Below the pieces are notes generated by a model. That model did not search any database. It saw only the letters and a list, made by a program, of their open reading frames with translations, and was not told the DNA's origin. Source: Bacteroidales bacterium (GTDB lineage: Bacteria; Bacteroidota; Bacteroidia; Bacteroidales; UBA932). Taken from it: a DNA stretch of 59,547 bases. The stretch spans positions 1 through 59,547 of the forward strand of contig JAEETP010000007.1 of the NCBI GenBank assembly GCA_016290415.1, written 5' to 3'. The translations under genes were made by a program, and so were the position numbers. Below, in pieces: positions 34,038 to 42,465 of the stretch; the stretch's first letter is position 1, and each line of letters opens with the position of its first letter.

Positions 34038-35240
34038 CTAGCGGATGATATTCAGGAAGAGGGTGATGATGCCGGTGTTGATGATGTCCACGAACATCGC
34101 GCCGATGATGGGGACTATGATGAAGGGTTTCACGGCATAGCGGTATTTGAAGCAGACGGCCGACATATTGGCCATAGCGTTGGGTGTGGCGCCCAGGCCA
34201 AACCCGCACAGGCCACTGACCAGCACCGCGCTGTCATAGCTTTTACCCAGCATAGGGAAGGCCACGAATGCCCCATATATCGTCATAAAGGCCACCTGCG
34301 CAGTCAGTATCAGCAACAGCGGCAGCGCCAGGGAAGCAAGTTCCCAGAGCCGCAGGCTGGCCATCGCCATACCAAGGAACAGCTGCAGGCAGATGTCGCC
34401 GATGGCCACGATGCGGCCGGTAGAGAGTGTCCTTTCTGCCTTGGGCGAAAGCCCTGCCAGATTGCGTATGGCAAAAGCCACCAGCAGCGCCCCGAAATAG
34501 GTCGGGAAGGTTATGCCGGTCAGTGCCAGCAACTTGCTGAATCCTGACCCCAGCGCCATAGCGATTATCAGCAGGCAGGCACCTTTAAGGTATCCGCGGA
34601 ATGCGGTCTCCTGGGTTGATGCTTCGGCAGCGGCAGACGCCTCACCCGCCTCCATCTCTGTGATTATGTCGCCGTTCTCGCCGGGTTCGGCAAGCCGGTG
34701 CCGGCGAATCAGCGCCTCGCCAAGCGGACCGCCCAGCAGCGAGCCCGCCACCAGGCCGAAGGTTGCCGCCGCCATAGTTATGGAAGAGGCCCCGGAGAGG
34801 CCCATTTGCTCCAATAATGGCGCAAAGCCGCCGGAGGTTCCGTGCCCGCCGCACATTGGCACGGAGCCGGCCGCCATACCAAACAGCGGGCTCAGGCCAA
34901 GGCCGCTGGATATACCCACCGAAATAAGATTCTGGCAGATGATCAATATAGCCACCAGCAGCACCATAACCAGCAGCGGCTTCCCTCCCGTCCGAATCAC
35001 CTTAACATCGCACTGAAATCCCACAGAAGTGAAGAAAAGCATCATACAGATGTCCTTGATGGTGCCGTCAAAGCAGCATTCGATGCCGAAAATGACATAG
35101 AGCAACAGCGTCAGCAGCGATATCAGCAGGCCGCCGGACACCGGAACCGGAATGCAGAATCTTTTCAGAAACGGGATTATCCGTGTGAAAAGCATCCCCA
35201 GAAGCAGGGCCAGAACCCCCACCCCTGCACTTGCATACAT
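34038..35240 (-). CDS. gltS: Sodium/glutamate symporter
   Basis: 400 residues if started at ATG 35240 (MYASAGVGVLALLLGMLF). The frame is open further upstream and another ATG lies at 35258, but the -7 promoter box at 35262-35269 leaves almost no leader for that one, and the shorter start fits the family. About 10-12 membrane helices. GltS features include PVPVSGGLLISLL, FFTSVGFQCDV, MCGGHGTSGGFAPLL, and the second repeat ending VSGLCGFGLGATPNAMANM. Imports glutamate with sodium. An Ala/Glu-rich cytoplasmic loop sits mid-protein. Confidence 0.93.
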   Translation of the reverse strand: MYASAGVGVLALLLGMLFTRIIPFLKRFCIPVPVSGGLLISLLTLLLYVIFGIECCFDGTIKDICMMLFFTSVGFQCDVKVIRTGGKPLLVMVLLVAILIICQNLISVGISSGLGLSPLFGMAAGSVPMCGGHGTSGGFAPLLEQMGLSGASSITMAAATFGLVAGSLLGGPLGEALIRRHRLAEPGENGDIITEMEAGEASAAAEASTQETAFRGYLKGACLLIIAMALGSGFSKLLALTGITFPTYFGALLVAFAIRNLAGLSPKAERTLSTGRIVAIGDICLQLFLGMAMASLRLWELASLALPLLLILTAQVAFMTIYGAFVAFPMLGKSYDSAVLVSGLCGFGLGATPNAMANMSAVCFKYRYAVKPFIIVPIIGAMFVDIINTGIITLFLNIIR

Positions 35241-35261
35241 ATCCGGTGACCAAATCATACA

Positions 35262-35269
35262 CAAATTTA
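35262..35269 (-). promoter_or_regulatory. -7 box of gltS
   Basis: TAAATTTG on the minus strand, a full match to TAnnTTTG. It is only 3 bases before ATG 35258, which favours ATG 35240 as the real start. Confidence 0.5.
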
Positions 35270-35300
35270 CGTATCTTAGCGAAAAGAAACTATTATCGAT

Positions 35301-35732
35301 ATGTACAAATACAGAGAAACACGGGACCGCAGGTTCATTTTGAGCGTTGACAATCATACTGAGATCAGCACCGCCTTGGCGGCGTTCTGCCGGGAAAAAG
35401 ATATCCACAGTGGCATTGTGGGCGGCATCGCAGCCATTTCCAAGGCGACTTTCCGCTTTCTGGACCCCGCCACAAAAAAATACGTGGACAAGACTTTTGA
35501 AGAGCAGATGGAGATCACTTGCCTTGCTGGCAACATCTCCCGCAAGGACGGCGAGCCCTACCTGCACCTGCACGTGACAGCCAGCCGCCGCGACTACACC
35601 TGCATAGGCGGCCACCTGCTCACCGCCACGGTAAACGGCGCCTGCGAACTATTTGTAGAGGACTACGGTCTGGAGGGCATCGACCGCAAATTCAACCCCG
35701 AAACGGGCCTCAATCTGTACGAATTCAAATAA
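35301..35732 (+). CDS. PPC/DUF296 domain protein
   Basis: 143 residues, almost all one PPC (plants and prokaryotes conserved) domain. Starts RRFILSVDNHTEISTALAAFC, then DIHSGIVGGIAAISKATFRF. The metal-site block YLHLHVTASRRDYTCIGGHLL near 87-107 carries the conserved histidines. In plants the domain accompanies AT-hooks. Bacterial single-domain forms are trimeric with unclear function, and DNA binding should not be assumed. Divergent from gltS with a 60 bp gap. The next gene starts 11 bp later. Confidence 0.88.
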   Translation: MYKYRETRDRRFILSVDNHTEISTALAAFCREKDIHSGIVGGIAAISKATFRFLDPATKKYVDKTFEEQMEITCLAGNISRKDGEPYLHLHVTASRRDYTCIGGHLLTATVNGACELFVEDYGLEGIDRKFNPETGLNLYEFK

Positions 35733-35743
35733 AAAACACTGAT

Positions 35744-36199
35744 ATGGTTTACGATTCTTTAGACAACCTTGAGACCTACAAAGGCCTTTCAGAAGACATC
35801 TACGAGAGCCTGAAGTTCTTGAAGCAGGCTGATGCTGATATTGCGTGCGGCGTGCACCAGTTGAACCCCAGGGTCAGGGCCATAGTTTCTGAATACGAGA
35901 CTTTGAAAGAGAACCCCTATGGCTACGAGGCCCACAGGCGCTTCATTGACATTCAGTTCCTGCTCAAAGGCGAGGAGATGGTCTGTAGCCTGCCGCTGCC
36001 GCAATTGAAAGAGATAAAGGCCTACAATGCCGACTCGGACGTTGCATTCTATTCTTCTGACGTCGAACCCCAGAAACTGCCCATCGGCGGCGGCTATTTC
36101 GCCATCCTCTACCCCCAGGACGGCCATATGCCCCAGCTCTGCATCAACGCCCCCTCCCCGGTAAAGAAAATCGTGGTAAAAATCCAGTTACCCGACTAG
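35744..36199 (+). CDS. YhcH/YjgK/YiaL family protein
   Basis: 151 residues from ATG 35744 (MVYDSLDNLETYKGL). The frame is open upstream but inside the PPC gene. Family features: NPYGYEAHRRFIDIQFLLKGEE, the DVAFYSSDV stretch, FAILYPQDGHMPQL and the final VKKIVVKIQL. These small cupin-like proteins are linked to sialic-acid and other sugar catabolism (E. coli NanQ/YhcH is an anomerase-type enzyme). No sugar operon is seen here, so the substrate is open. Probably co-transcribed with the PPC gene. Confidence 0.9.
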   Translation: MVYDSLDNLETYKGLSEDIYESLKFLKQADADIACGVHQLNPRVRAIVSEYETLKENPYGYEAHRRFIDIQFLLKGEEMVCSLPLPQLKEIKAYNADSDVAFYSSDVEPQKLPIGGGYFAILYPQDGHMPQLCINAPSPVKKIVVKIQLPD

Positions 36200-36201
36200 T
36201 C

Positions 36202-36762
36202 TTAAAATCTCAAGCCGATAGAAGGCCCGATAACCGTTGTCTGCCAAGCCTGGGGGATTGTGATCAGACCAAGGCCGAGATCGAGTCCTACATACTTATT
36301 GAATCCTATATCAAAGCCAAATTTGGTATTGGTATACGGGCGGAGATATCCGAAACGCTCGGGATCAGCACCTTCGTGCATATCCAGAAAATAACTGCCA
36401 CCTATTTCCTGACCAAGGTATATTGACAGCCAGGGGCAATTCTTGAAGTTGAAATAATGGATGTAGTCTAAATATAGAGGAATAGACTTAAGCCAGGGAG
36501 TATGTTGTGCCGGGCCGTGGGCCATGCCGTAGTATTGTCTGTCCCAGTGCAGTCCGCTGCCTATACCAAGGTAGTTTCCCCTGTTGAATCTCCAACCGAC
36601 AGATATGTTTGCCGTGATGCGGTCGTTAAAGCCGACTGTGCCGTCGGTTGCGCTCACGATTGCCTGCAAATAACCTTTCTCTTGTTTGTCCTGCGCCTCT
36701 GCGCTCAAAGATGCTGTGCACATTACCAGCGCAGCTGCAAAAATGAATAAATACTGCTTCAT
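36202..36762 (-). CDS. Outer membrane beta-barrel protein
   Basis: 186 residues from ATG 36762 (MKQYLFIFAAALVMCTASL), with a signal peptide cleaved after SAEAQ. The frame continues upstream through non-coding tRNA-flanking DNA, which I exclude. The mature part alternates polar and hydrophobic residues in about eight strands (ITANISVGWRF, YLGIGSGLHW, SIPLYLDYIHYF, IYLGQEIGGSYF, KFGFDIGF, VGLDLGLGLI) and ends in an aromatic residue (GLRF), the usual signal for outer-membrane assembly. No specific function visible. It converges with the YhcH gene. Confidence 0.7.
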   Translation of the reverse strand: MKQYLFIFAAALVMCTASLSAEAQDKQEKGYLQAIVSATDGTVGFNDRITANISVGWRFNRGNYLGIGSGLHWDRQYYGMAHGPAQHTPWLKSIPLYLDYIHYFNFKNCPWLSIYLGQEIGGSYFLDMHEGADPERFGYLRPYTNTKFGFDIGFNKYVGLDLGLGLITIPQAWQTTVIGPSIGLRF

Positions 36763-37004
36763 AATCTTTGTCTCATATTTCGTCATATGGATAAATGCAA
36801 AGATGGTCGGTTTATAACTCACGGCACACAAAAAAAGCCGCATTACTGCGGCCGGCGCCTCGCGCCGCGGGGATCTTGAACTTGAAGACGGAAAGGTTAC
36901 GGAAACAAGCCCCCTTCCAGGGAAGGGGGTTGGGGGATGGGTAATTATAAGTGCCACCTGTGGTGGCACCACAAAAAAAAGCCGCATTACTGCGGCTATT
37001 TTTG
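36763..37004. other. Non-coding region with two copies of the tRNA-Phe terminator
   Basis: No gene. Holds terminator copies at 36823-36852 and 36965-36996, a CCCCCTTCC/GGAAGGGGG palindrome (about 36910-36929) and an 8 bp hairpin GTGCCACC-TGT-GGTGGCAC (36951-36969). Confidence 0.6.
36823..36852. repeat. Distal copy of the tRNA-Phe terminator region
   Basis: 30 bases matching 36965-36996 except for a shortened A run and one missing C. It includes the GCCGCA-TTAC-TGCGGC hairpin and part of the mirrored acceptor sequence. Confidence 0.8.
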
Positions 37005-37014
37005 TGGTGCCACC
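36962..37014 (-). terminator. tRNA-Phe terminator nested in an inverted repeat of the tRNA 3' end
   Basis: Core hairpin GCCGCA (36981-36986) with TGCGGC (36991-36996), T run on the minus strand. Outside it, GTGGTGCCACC (37004-37014), which holds the tRNA 3' end, is complementary to GGTGGCACCAC (36962-36972), 11 bp, with A and T tracts between. Confidence 0.85.
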
Positions 37015-37077
37015 GGGAATTGAACCAGGGACACAAGGATTTTCAGTCCTTTGCTCTACCAACTGAGCTATGGCACC
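37005..37077 (-). tRNA. tRNA-Phe (GAA)
   Basis: 73 nt. Acceptor GGTGCCA with TGGCACC, anticodon loop CTGAAAA with anticodon GAA, T-arm CTGGTTCAATTCCCGG, discriminator A. CCA is not encoded. Confidence 0.96.
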
Positions 37078-37093
37078 AAAGGGTTTGGGGTTG

Positions 37094-37124
37094 CAAAGGT
37101 ATAAAAACTTTTTGCAACTCCAAA
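37094..37124 (-). promoter_or_regulatory. Promoter of tRNA-Phe
   Basis: On the minus strand, TTTG (37121-37124), 19 bases, TACCTTTG (37094-37101), 16 bases before the tRNA. Full consensus match. Confidence 0.75.
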
Positions 37125-37138
37125 TTTATTGCAAGCAA

Positions 37139-38788
37139 CTATTGCTTCTTGATCTTAAGTTTTTGTCCTGTATAGATCTTGGACTTGCGGTTCAGGCCGT
37201 TCAGGCGCATAATGTCGTTGAGGGTCACGCCGGGGAATTTGTTGGCAATGCTGTACAGGGTGTCGCCCTTGCGCACGGTGTATGTAACATAGCCGCCCTT
37301 GCTGGATGTGGCCGGCTGCGACTTGGAGCTGCCGGAAGATGCCACTGCCGAAGAAGAAGGTCCGCGGCCGTGATATATCTTGAGCCTCTGGCCGGGCACG
37401 ATGGTGTCGCGGCGCAGGTTGTTCCACTTCTTGATATTGGCGATGGTGGTGTGATGGCGGGCCGCAATCTTGCCCAGGCTGTCACCCCTCTTCACGGTGT
37501 ATGTCGTGTAGGTGGGGCCGCCGCCCGAAGATGCCACGCGGGTATCGCTGCGGTGAGAGCTGATCTCCTTGACCTTGACGGGATCGAAGAAGACGCTGTC
37601 CTTATAGGCATAGATGGTGTCCTGGACATCGATGAAGGCGCCGGAGAAGCTATAGGGAAGCTTTATGACGCGCATCTTGCTCTTGCCGGGCACGATGTCT
37701 TTGACATATTCGGGATTGAGCTTGCGCATCATATCCATACTGATGCCCACGCACTCCGAAACCTGGCCGAAATGGAGGTTCTTGTGGATATGGAAAGTAT
37801 CCACCTGGGGCGGAGTGTCTATGTGTGACGGAACAATATTGTGCTCGCGGTAGTAAGCCAAGGTATACATAGCGGCAATGAAAGCCGGCACGTAGCCGCG
37901 TGTCTCACGGGGCAGATACTGGTACACATCCCAGAAATCGTGGCCCGCACCGGCGCGGCGGATGGCCTTGTTTACGTTGCCGGGGCCGCAGTTGTAAGAG
38001 GCGATGGCCAGCGACCAGTCACCGAAAATGGCATATGCATCTTTGAGATACTTGGCGGCGGCGTGAGTCTCTTTGATATAGTCAAAACGTTCGTCCACAA
38101 ATTCATCTATTTCCAGACCGTACTGGACGCCGGTGCGGCGCATAAACTGCCACATACCGGCCGCACGGACGCGTGATACCGCCATAGGGTTCAGCGCCGA
38201 CTCTATCACGGCCACCTTGGCCAGCTCCTGAGGGATGCCGTACTGGTCAAATATCTCCTCGAAGATGGGCATATAATATGCCGACAGACCCACTATGCGC
38301 GAAATCTTGCTCTTGGACATCTTCTGGGTGTAATAGATAATATAGCTGCGCACCACATCGTTATAGGGGATCTTGACCGATGTGTTGATGCGGTTCAGAC
38401 GCTCTATATACACGGCATCGGGGATGTCGGAGGTATATTTCATCTCGCCCGCCTCCAGCATCTCCTCCTCGTCCAGGGTCTGACGGCTCAGGTTTTCGTA
38501 CCAGGCCACAAGGGCGGAGTCGGAATTGAAGAAAGTGTCGTCATCCTCGTCATCGTCGGGAAGATTATCATCGTCGGAAGCCAGGGCAATCTCTTCGAAA
38601 GGGGCGTTGAGCATCTCATCGTAGGCCTTCTGCATAGAGTCAATCTTGTTCAGCAGGGCTGCGATGGAGTCTTTGAGGACTTTTTTGGTCTCGGGTTTGT
38701 GCCGCTGTGCGGAGGCCGAGAAAGAAACTGTCAATAATAATAGAACTGCTAAAAACTGTTTAAGTAAGAATTTGTGGGAAGAGTACAT
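37139..38788 (-). CDS. Membrane-associated lytic transglycosylase with two LysM domains (MltD-like)
   Basis: 549 residues. Signal peptide ends near SASAQ. After an acidic region (SDDDNLPDDDEDDD) comes the goose-lysozyme-like SLT domain at about 155-300, with catalytic Glu near 195 in AVIESALNP, AAGMWQFM and IASYNCGPGNV. Two LysM domains follow near 430-475 (YTVKRGDSLGKIAARH) and 505-548 (YTVRKGDTLYSIANKF). Cleaves peptidoglycan glycan strands to anhydro-muramic ends. It belongs to the conserved Bacteroidota cluster parA-parB-DUF5683-mltD, here directly after DUF5683 (26 bp). Confidence 0.94.
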   Translation of the reverse strand: MYSSHKFLLKQFLAVLLLLTVSFSASAQRHKPETKKVLKDSIAALLNKIDSMQKAYDEMLNAPFEEIALASDDDNLPDDDEDDDTFFNSDSALVAWYENLSRQTLDEEEMLEAGEMKYTSDIPDAVYIERLNRINTSVKIPYNDVVRSYIIYYTQKMSKSKISRIVGLSAYYMPIFEEIFDQYGIPQELAKVAVIESALNPMAVSRVRAAGMWQFMRRTGVQYGLEIDEFVDERFDYIKETHAAAKYLKDAYAIFGDWSLAIASYNCGPGNVNKAIRRAGAGHDFWDVYQYLPRETRGYVPAFIAAMYTLAYYREHNIVPSHIDTPPQVDTFHIHKNLHFGQVSECVGISMDMMRKLNPEYVKDIVPGKSKMRVIKLPYSFSGAFIDVQDTIYAYKDSVFFDPVKVKEISSHRSDTRVASSGGGPTYTTYTVKRGDSLGKIAARHHTTIANIKKWNNLRRDTIVPGQRLKIYHGRGPSSSAVASSGSSKSQPATSSKGGYVTYTVRKGDTLYSIANKFPGVTLNDIMRLNGLNRKSKIYTGQKLKIKKQ

Positions 38789-38814
38789 TGAAAAAAAGGT
38801 GATGTGTATGTGAT

Positions 38815-39747
38815 TTAAAATTTTAAAGACATATTGATGCCGAAAGAAGGCGCTGACGGCGACGGCAGGTAATAATTGTCCAGGTTCTCTATAAGCGCCG
38901 GCTCCACGTTTAGCGACAGGTCGTCGCTCACGTTGAAATCTTTCATATATGCAAACACGTTGGCGTCTATGATATTCAGGGCATATACCAGTATGGTGGC
39001 CACAACGGAATAGTCGCGGTAGCGGTGATACAGGTCCTTGTAGGTGGTGGCCTGCGTCACGTTGATGTGGCCGGAATAGCCCGAATCCTTGTCGGAAGCG
39101 AGCATATAGATGTATTTGTAGCGGTTATACTGCATCTGGTTCAAGTGCAGGGTGTAGGCGCACACGCCCAGACCGCCGTACCAGATGGGGATATGCCACC
39201 AGTCGCCCACATAGGCCTGTCCCAGGCCTGGCAGCAGGGCAGAAAAGACGGCTGCCTTGCCGGGGTCGGGAGTGCGGGAATCGGGCAGGCAGGCCACGCC
39301 GTCCAGCATCTGGCCCCAGAATGTCAACGCCGCCCCGGCATAGCACAGGGTGCGGTAGGTGGCAAACTTCTTGTCTCCTGTCTGATGGTATTTCTCGTTG
39401 AAATAGAGCCCGCCGCCAATGCCGCCGCCAATGCCGGCAAACACCAGGGGCACCTTCCAGTAATCTTTGTTGTATATCTGGATTCGGCCGGGCATAATCA
39501 CCGAGCCAAGCAGCGCATACCCCGGCTTCAGAGGCTCTTTATGATGCAGGCCGCGGGTCAGGTGCTTGAACGAGAAGCCCTGCAGGGTATCGGCCTCGTT
39601 TTCGTTTTCGTCTTCTTTATAGTCAGAAGTGGTGACATTCTCTCCCGGCACGCCCGTCATAGAGCTGTTCTGCTTGAAAATGCCCTGGCCGCGGGAAGGA
39701 AAAGCCGCCAGAAGCATCAGCACCGCTATGAGAATGACCTTGCGCAT
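38815..39747 (-). CDS. DUF5683 domain protein
   Basis: 310 residues from ATG 39747 (MRKVILIAVLMLLAAFPS). The frame extends upstream into parA, but only this start gives a signal peptide. The domain is a membrane-associated fold with glycine-rich helices: KPGYALLGSVIMPGRIQIYNKDYWKVPLVFAGIGGGIGGGLYF, and FSALLPGLGQAYVGDWWHIP-type repeats. Function unknown. The gene is regularly found between parAB and the transglycosylase in this phylum, suggesting a link between chromosome partition or the cell cycle and the envelope. It starts 1 base after the parA stop. Confidence 0.85.
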   Translation of the reverse strand: MRKVILIAVLMLLAAFPSRGQGIFKQNSSMTGVPGENVTTSDYKEDENENEADTLQGFSFKHLTRGLHHKEPLKPGYALLGSVIMPGRIQIYNKDYWKVPLVFAGIGGGIGGGLYFNEKYHQTGDKKFATYRTLCYAGAALTFWGQMLDGVACLPDSRTPDPGKAAVFSALLPGLGQAYVGDWWHIPIWYGGLGVCAYTLHLNQMQYNRYKYIYMLASDKDSGYSGHINVTQATTYKDLYHRYRDYSVVATILVYALNIIDANVFAYMKDFNVSDDLSLNVEPALIENLDNYYLPSPSAPSFGINMSLKF

Positions 39748-39748
39748 A

Positions 39749-40525
39749 CTAAATCTGCTCAGACTGCTTAGCCACAAGCTCTGCGGCAAGTTTCACATAA
39801 TCGCCGGCGGCGTCGGTGTCCGGGGCGTAAAGTATAACGGGTTTGCGGTGAGACGGGGCCTCTGCAAACAGCGGGTTGCGGCTGATGATGGTTTTGAATA
39901 CCTTGTCCTGGAACTGCTCGCGCACCTGGTCAATGACCTGGTTGTGGAATTTGATGCGGCAGTCGTAGATGGTGAAGAGGAACCCTTCCAGACAGATGTC
40001 GCTATTGACGGATTCCTGCACCAGCTTGATGGTGCTCATAAGGGCGCCTAGGCCCTCCAGGGCAAAATATTCGGGCTGGATGGGAACTATTACGCTGCCG
40101 GCCGCCGTGAGGGCGTTGATGGTGAGCAGGCCCAGCGAGGGGGCGCAGTCGATAATGATGAAATCATATCCGTCCGCAACCGGAGCCAGGGCATCGCGGA
40201 TGGCCAGCTCGCGGCCGCCGCGGTCCAAGAGCTCCACCTCCACCCCAATCAGATTGATGTGGGAAGGGACCAGGAACAATCCGGGAAGGCCTGTGGCAAT
40301 AATGACATCGGAGAGACTTGCCTTTCCCGTCATAGCCTCGTAAAGGGTCTTGCCCGAATCGCCGTCGGGATCAAAGCCAAGATAGGCGGTGGCATTTGCC
40401 TGCGGATCGGCATCCACCAGAAGGACTTTATGCCCGGCCACAGCCAGCGACGCCGCAAGATTGACGGCAGTTGTGGTTTTGCCCACGCCCCCTTTCTGAT
40501 TGGCTATCGCTATGGTTTTTCCCAT
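39749..40525 (-). CDS. parA: ParA/Soj chromosome-partitioning ATPase
   Basis: 258 residues. Deviant Walker A KGGVGKTTTAVN starts near residue 11, Walker A' VLLVDADPQANAT, Walker B DFIIIDCAPSLGLLTINAL. The C-terminal DNA-binding region (YDCRIKFHNQVIDQVREQF...TIISRNPLFAEAPSHRKPVI) is intact. ParA normally works with ParB bound at parS to segregate origins. In related genomes parB follows parA, but here the next gene starts 1 base after the parA stop and is DUF5683, so parB is absent from this locus. No short N-terminal HTH domain, so it is the chromosomal type. Confidence 0.95.
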   Translation of the reverse strand: MGKTIAIANQKGGVGKTTTAVNLAASLAVAGHKVLLVDADPQANATAYLGFDPDGDSGKTLYEAMTGKASLSDVIIATGLPGLFLVPSHINLIGVEVELLDRGGRELAIRDALAPVADGYDFIIIDCAPSLGLLTINALTAAGSVIVPIQPEYFALEGLGALMSTIKLVQESVNSDICLEGFLFTIYDCRIKFHNQVIDQVREQFQDKVFKTIISRNPLFAEAPSHRKPVILYAPDTDAAGDYVKLAAELVAKQSEQI

Positions 40526-40576
40526 TTAAATTTCTGTTTTGCCCAAATTGCAAAAATAGCAATAATAATTGGTATC

Positions 40577-42397
40577 CTAAAATTTATAATCGGCCTGAAG
40601 GCGCCCCTCCGCGCCCTGTGAAACCACCGCCAGCAGCGACAGGGACCATCTGCGGCCAATCTTTACTTTTACGAGCCCTCTTGCTGCAATTCCCTTGCCG
40701 TAATAGTACTGAAGCGAGAAGTTTCCGGGCAAATCACTCTCAAAAAGATAGACTCTGGCGTCGTAAGACAAGGCTTCGTACCAGCCGGCACCGGCCTGGA
40801 CAGTGGCTCGGCCGCGCAGCAGCGTGCGGGCGGCATTCACAGAGAGCGCCCAGCCACTCTGCGGCCCTTTGTCCGAGGTGAAGAGCACCGCCCCCACCCT
40901 TGCCGAAGCCTTCCAGGGGCCGCTTTCAAACTTGACGCTGCCTTTAAGGGAATGCTTTCTCTCTTTCCCGGCGCTTTGCCACACATAGTTGTCCTGAACG
41001 GAAATGGTGACCAGAGGGAAAGCATATTCCGCCTTTAGTTTCTCATAAAAAGCCGATGATGGACCGTCCACCCGGTAGCGGAGATAGGGGTAATGCACCG
41101 CCTCTGTGAAGGATGTGATCAAAAGCCCCCGCAGCGGGCGGGCCATAACGGCCAGGACGGCACCCGCCTGGTTTGAAACCGAAGAGATGGTGGAATATGC
41201 CCCAGCGTGCGGGGCAATGTAACCTTTGTCGTAATATCTCAGCATAAGCGAGGCCTCAAAGCTGTAGGAGGCGGTGAGCACGGCGCCCGCAACCGCCGCA
41301 GCTATCTTACGGCTGCACAACGCCGCCTCCGCAAAAAGGCGCCAGTGGCCCGCGCTGTACAGCACTTCGGCAGAGAGATTGCCCATCCAGCCGTCATACA
41401 GCTGAAACTGATTGTAGGGCATCACTTTGCGGGCGTTGTGCTCGCTGAAAGAATATGCCGCAGCCGTGATGCCCGCCTGAAACTGACTGCCCCTGAAGGT
41501 GACGTTGGCCCCGGCCAGATACTCCCGCATTGCGTTTTTGCACCCTTTTTCGTAGATGGTGCGGTGATAGCCCGTCTTTATCAACGATTCATAGCCTTTA
41601 TCGGAGACCCTGGCATCCGCACCCGCCGCCGAGGCAAAGGCCGACACTTTGAACCGCCCCAGCCCGAGGCCGGCCGCAACGCCTCTGAAAGCGGCGCTTT
41701 CGTCGGCCGACTTGTAGGGAACTATCCCCCTGGGACGGCGCATCACCGAAGCCGGAGAAGAGGCCCCCGTAAAGGCAAAGGAGTTCCAGAGCGCCAGCCC
41801 CTGGCCAAAGCACGCGCTGTAGTCCCCAACCAGCACTTCAAAGGGCCCGTGCTTATATCCCAGATATCCGCCCAAATGGTCGGCGAGCGGGATTTCTCCG
41901 GCATCGCTCTCTGCCAGAAGACCCGCCGAAAACCGCCCAGACTCCAGCAGGACACGGTTGTACTGATGCAGCCCGGGCGTGCCCTCTTTCCATTTGTACC
42001 GAGACCTGGCCTGAAGGTGTGTCCCCGGCCGGTCAGTATCACCCGCAAGGGTCACTGCCGGGGCAATTTTCGCCACGAATTCAGCAGAAAAACCGTCCAC
42101 CATCTGCAACTCTGCCATAGAAAGCAGCGCCCCGTAGTCGGCCCGGTATTCCAGCAGGCTGGCAATCTGGAACGGGGAGAATAGTCCGCTGCTCTCCAGC
42201 TGCTGCCTGTCGGCCAGATTCAGATTCAGCCGCCGAATACCGGTTTCAATCTGCTGCAAATAGTCTTCTATGGCAGATTCGCTTGCGCCGTCTTCTGCCA
42301 TTTGCTCTACGACGCTCTCAAGATCCTGCGCCGCTGCCGTATTAAAAAAGAAAAAGATTGCTCCAAGGAGGGCAATCTCAAAAAGAATCTTTTTCAC
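40577..42397 (-). CDS. Helix-hairpin-helix outer membrane protein
   Basis: 606 residues if started at GTG 42397 (VKKILFEIALLGAIFFF), which has GGGAGG five bases upstream. A GTG at 42412 would place that site inside the gene. Signal peptide ends in TAAAQ. Residues about 35-115 hold helix-hairpin-helix motifs of ComEA type (LNLNLADRQQLESSGLFSPFQIASLLEYR, LLSMAELQMVDGF). The remaining 450 residues are strand-rich and resemble an outer-membrane barrel (GGYLGYKHGPFEVLVGDYSACFGQGLALW). This hybrid architecture is common in Bacteroidota. Function unknown. GC-rich. Confidence 0.75.
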   Translation of the reverse strand: MKKILFEIALLGAIFFFFNTAAAQDLESVVEQMAEDGASESAIEDYLQQIETGIRRLNLNLADRQQLESSGLFSPFQIASLLEYRADYGALLSMAELQMVDGFSAEFVAKIAPAVTLAGDTDRPGTHLQARSRYKWKEGTPGLHQYNRVLLESGRFSAGLLAESDAGEIPLADHLGGYLGYKHGPFEVLVGDYSACFGQGLALWNSFAFTGASSPASVMRRPRGIVPYKSADESAAFRGVAAGLGLGRFKVSAFASAAGADARVSDKGYESLIKTGYHRTIYEKGCKNAMREYLAGANVTFRGSQFQAGITAAAYSFSEHNARKVMPYNQFQLYDGWMGNLSAEVLYSAGHWRLFAEAALCSRKIAAAVAGAVLTASYSFEASLMLRYYDKGYIAPHAGAYSTISSVSNQAGAVLAVMARPLRGLLITSFTEAVHYPYLRYRVDGPSSAFYEKLKAEYAFPLVTISVQDNYVWQSAGKERKHSLKGSVKFESGPWKASARVGAVLFTSDKGPQSGWALSVNAARTLLRGRATVQAGAGWYEALSYDARVYLFESDLPGNFSLQYYYGKGIAARGLVKVKIGRRWSLSLLAVVSQGAEGRLQADYKF

Positions 42398-42433
42398 TGT
42401 TACCTCCCGCACTTATGTTTGATACAAATATAA

Positions 42434-42441
42434 TATCTTTG
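42434..42441 (+). promoter_or_regulatory. -7 box of lplA
   Basis: TATCTTTG, 24 bases before the lplA ATG. No good -33 box at the right spacing. Confidence 0.45.
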
Positions 42442-42465
42442 CCTGCCGGACACAACTTTTTTCTG

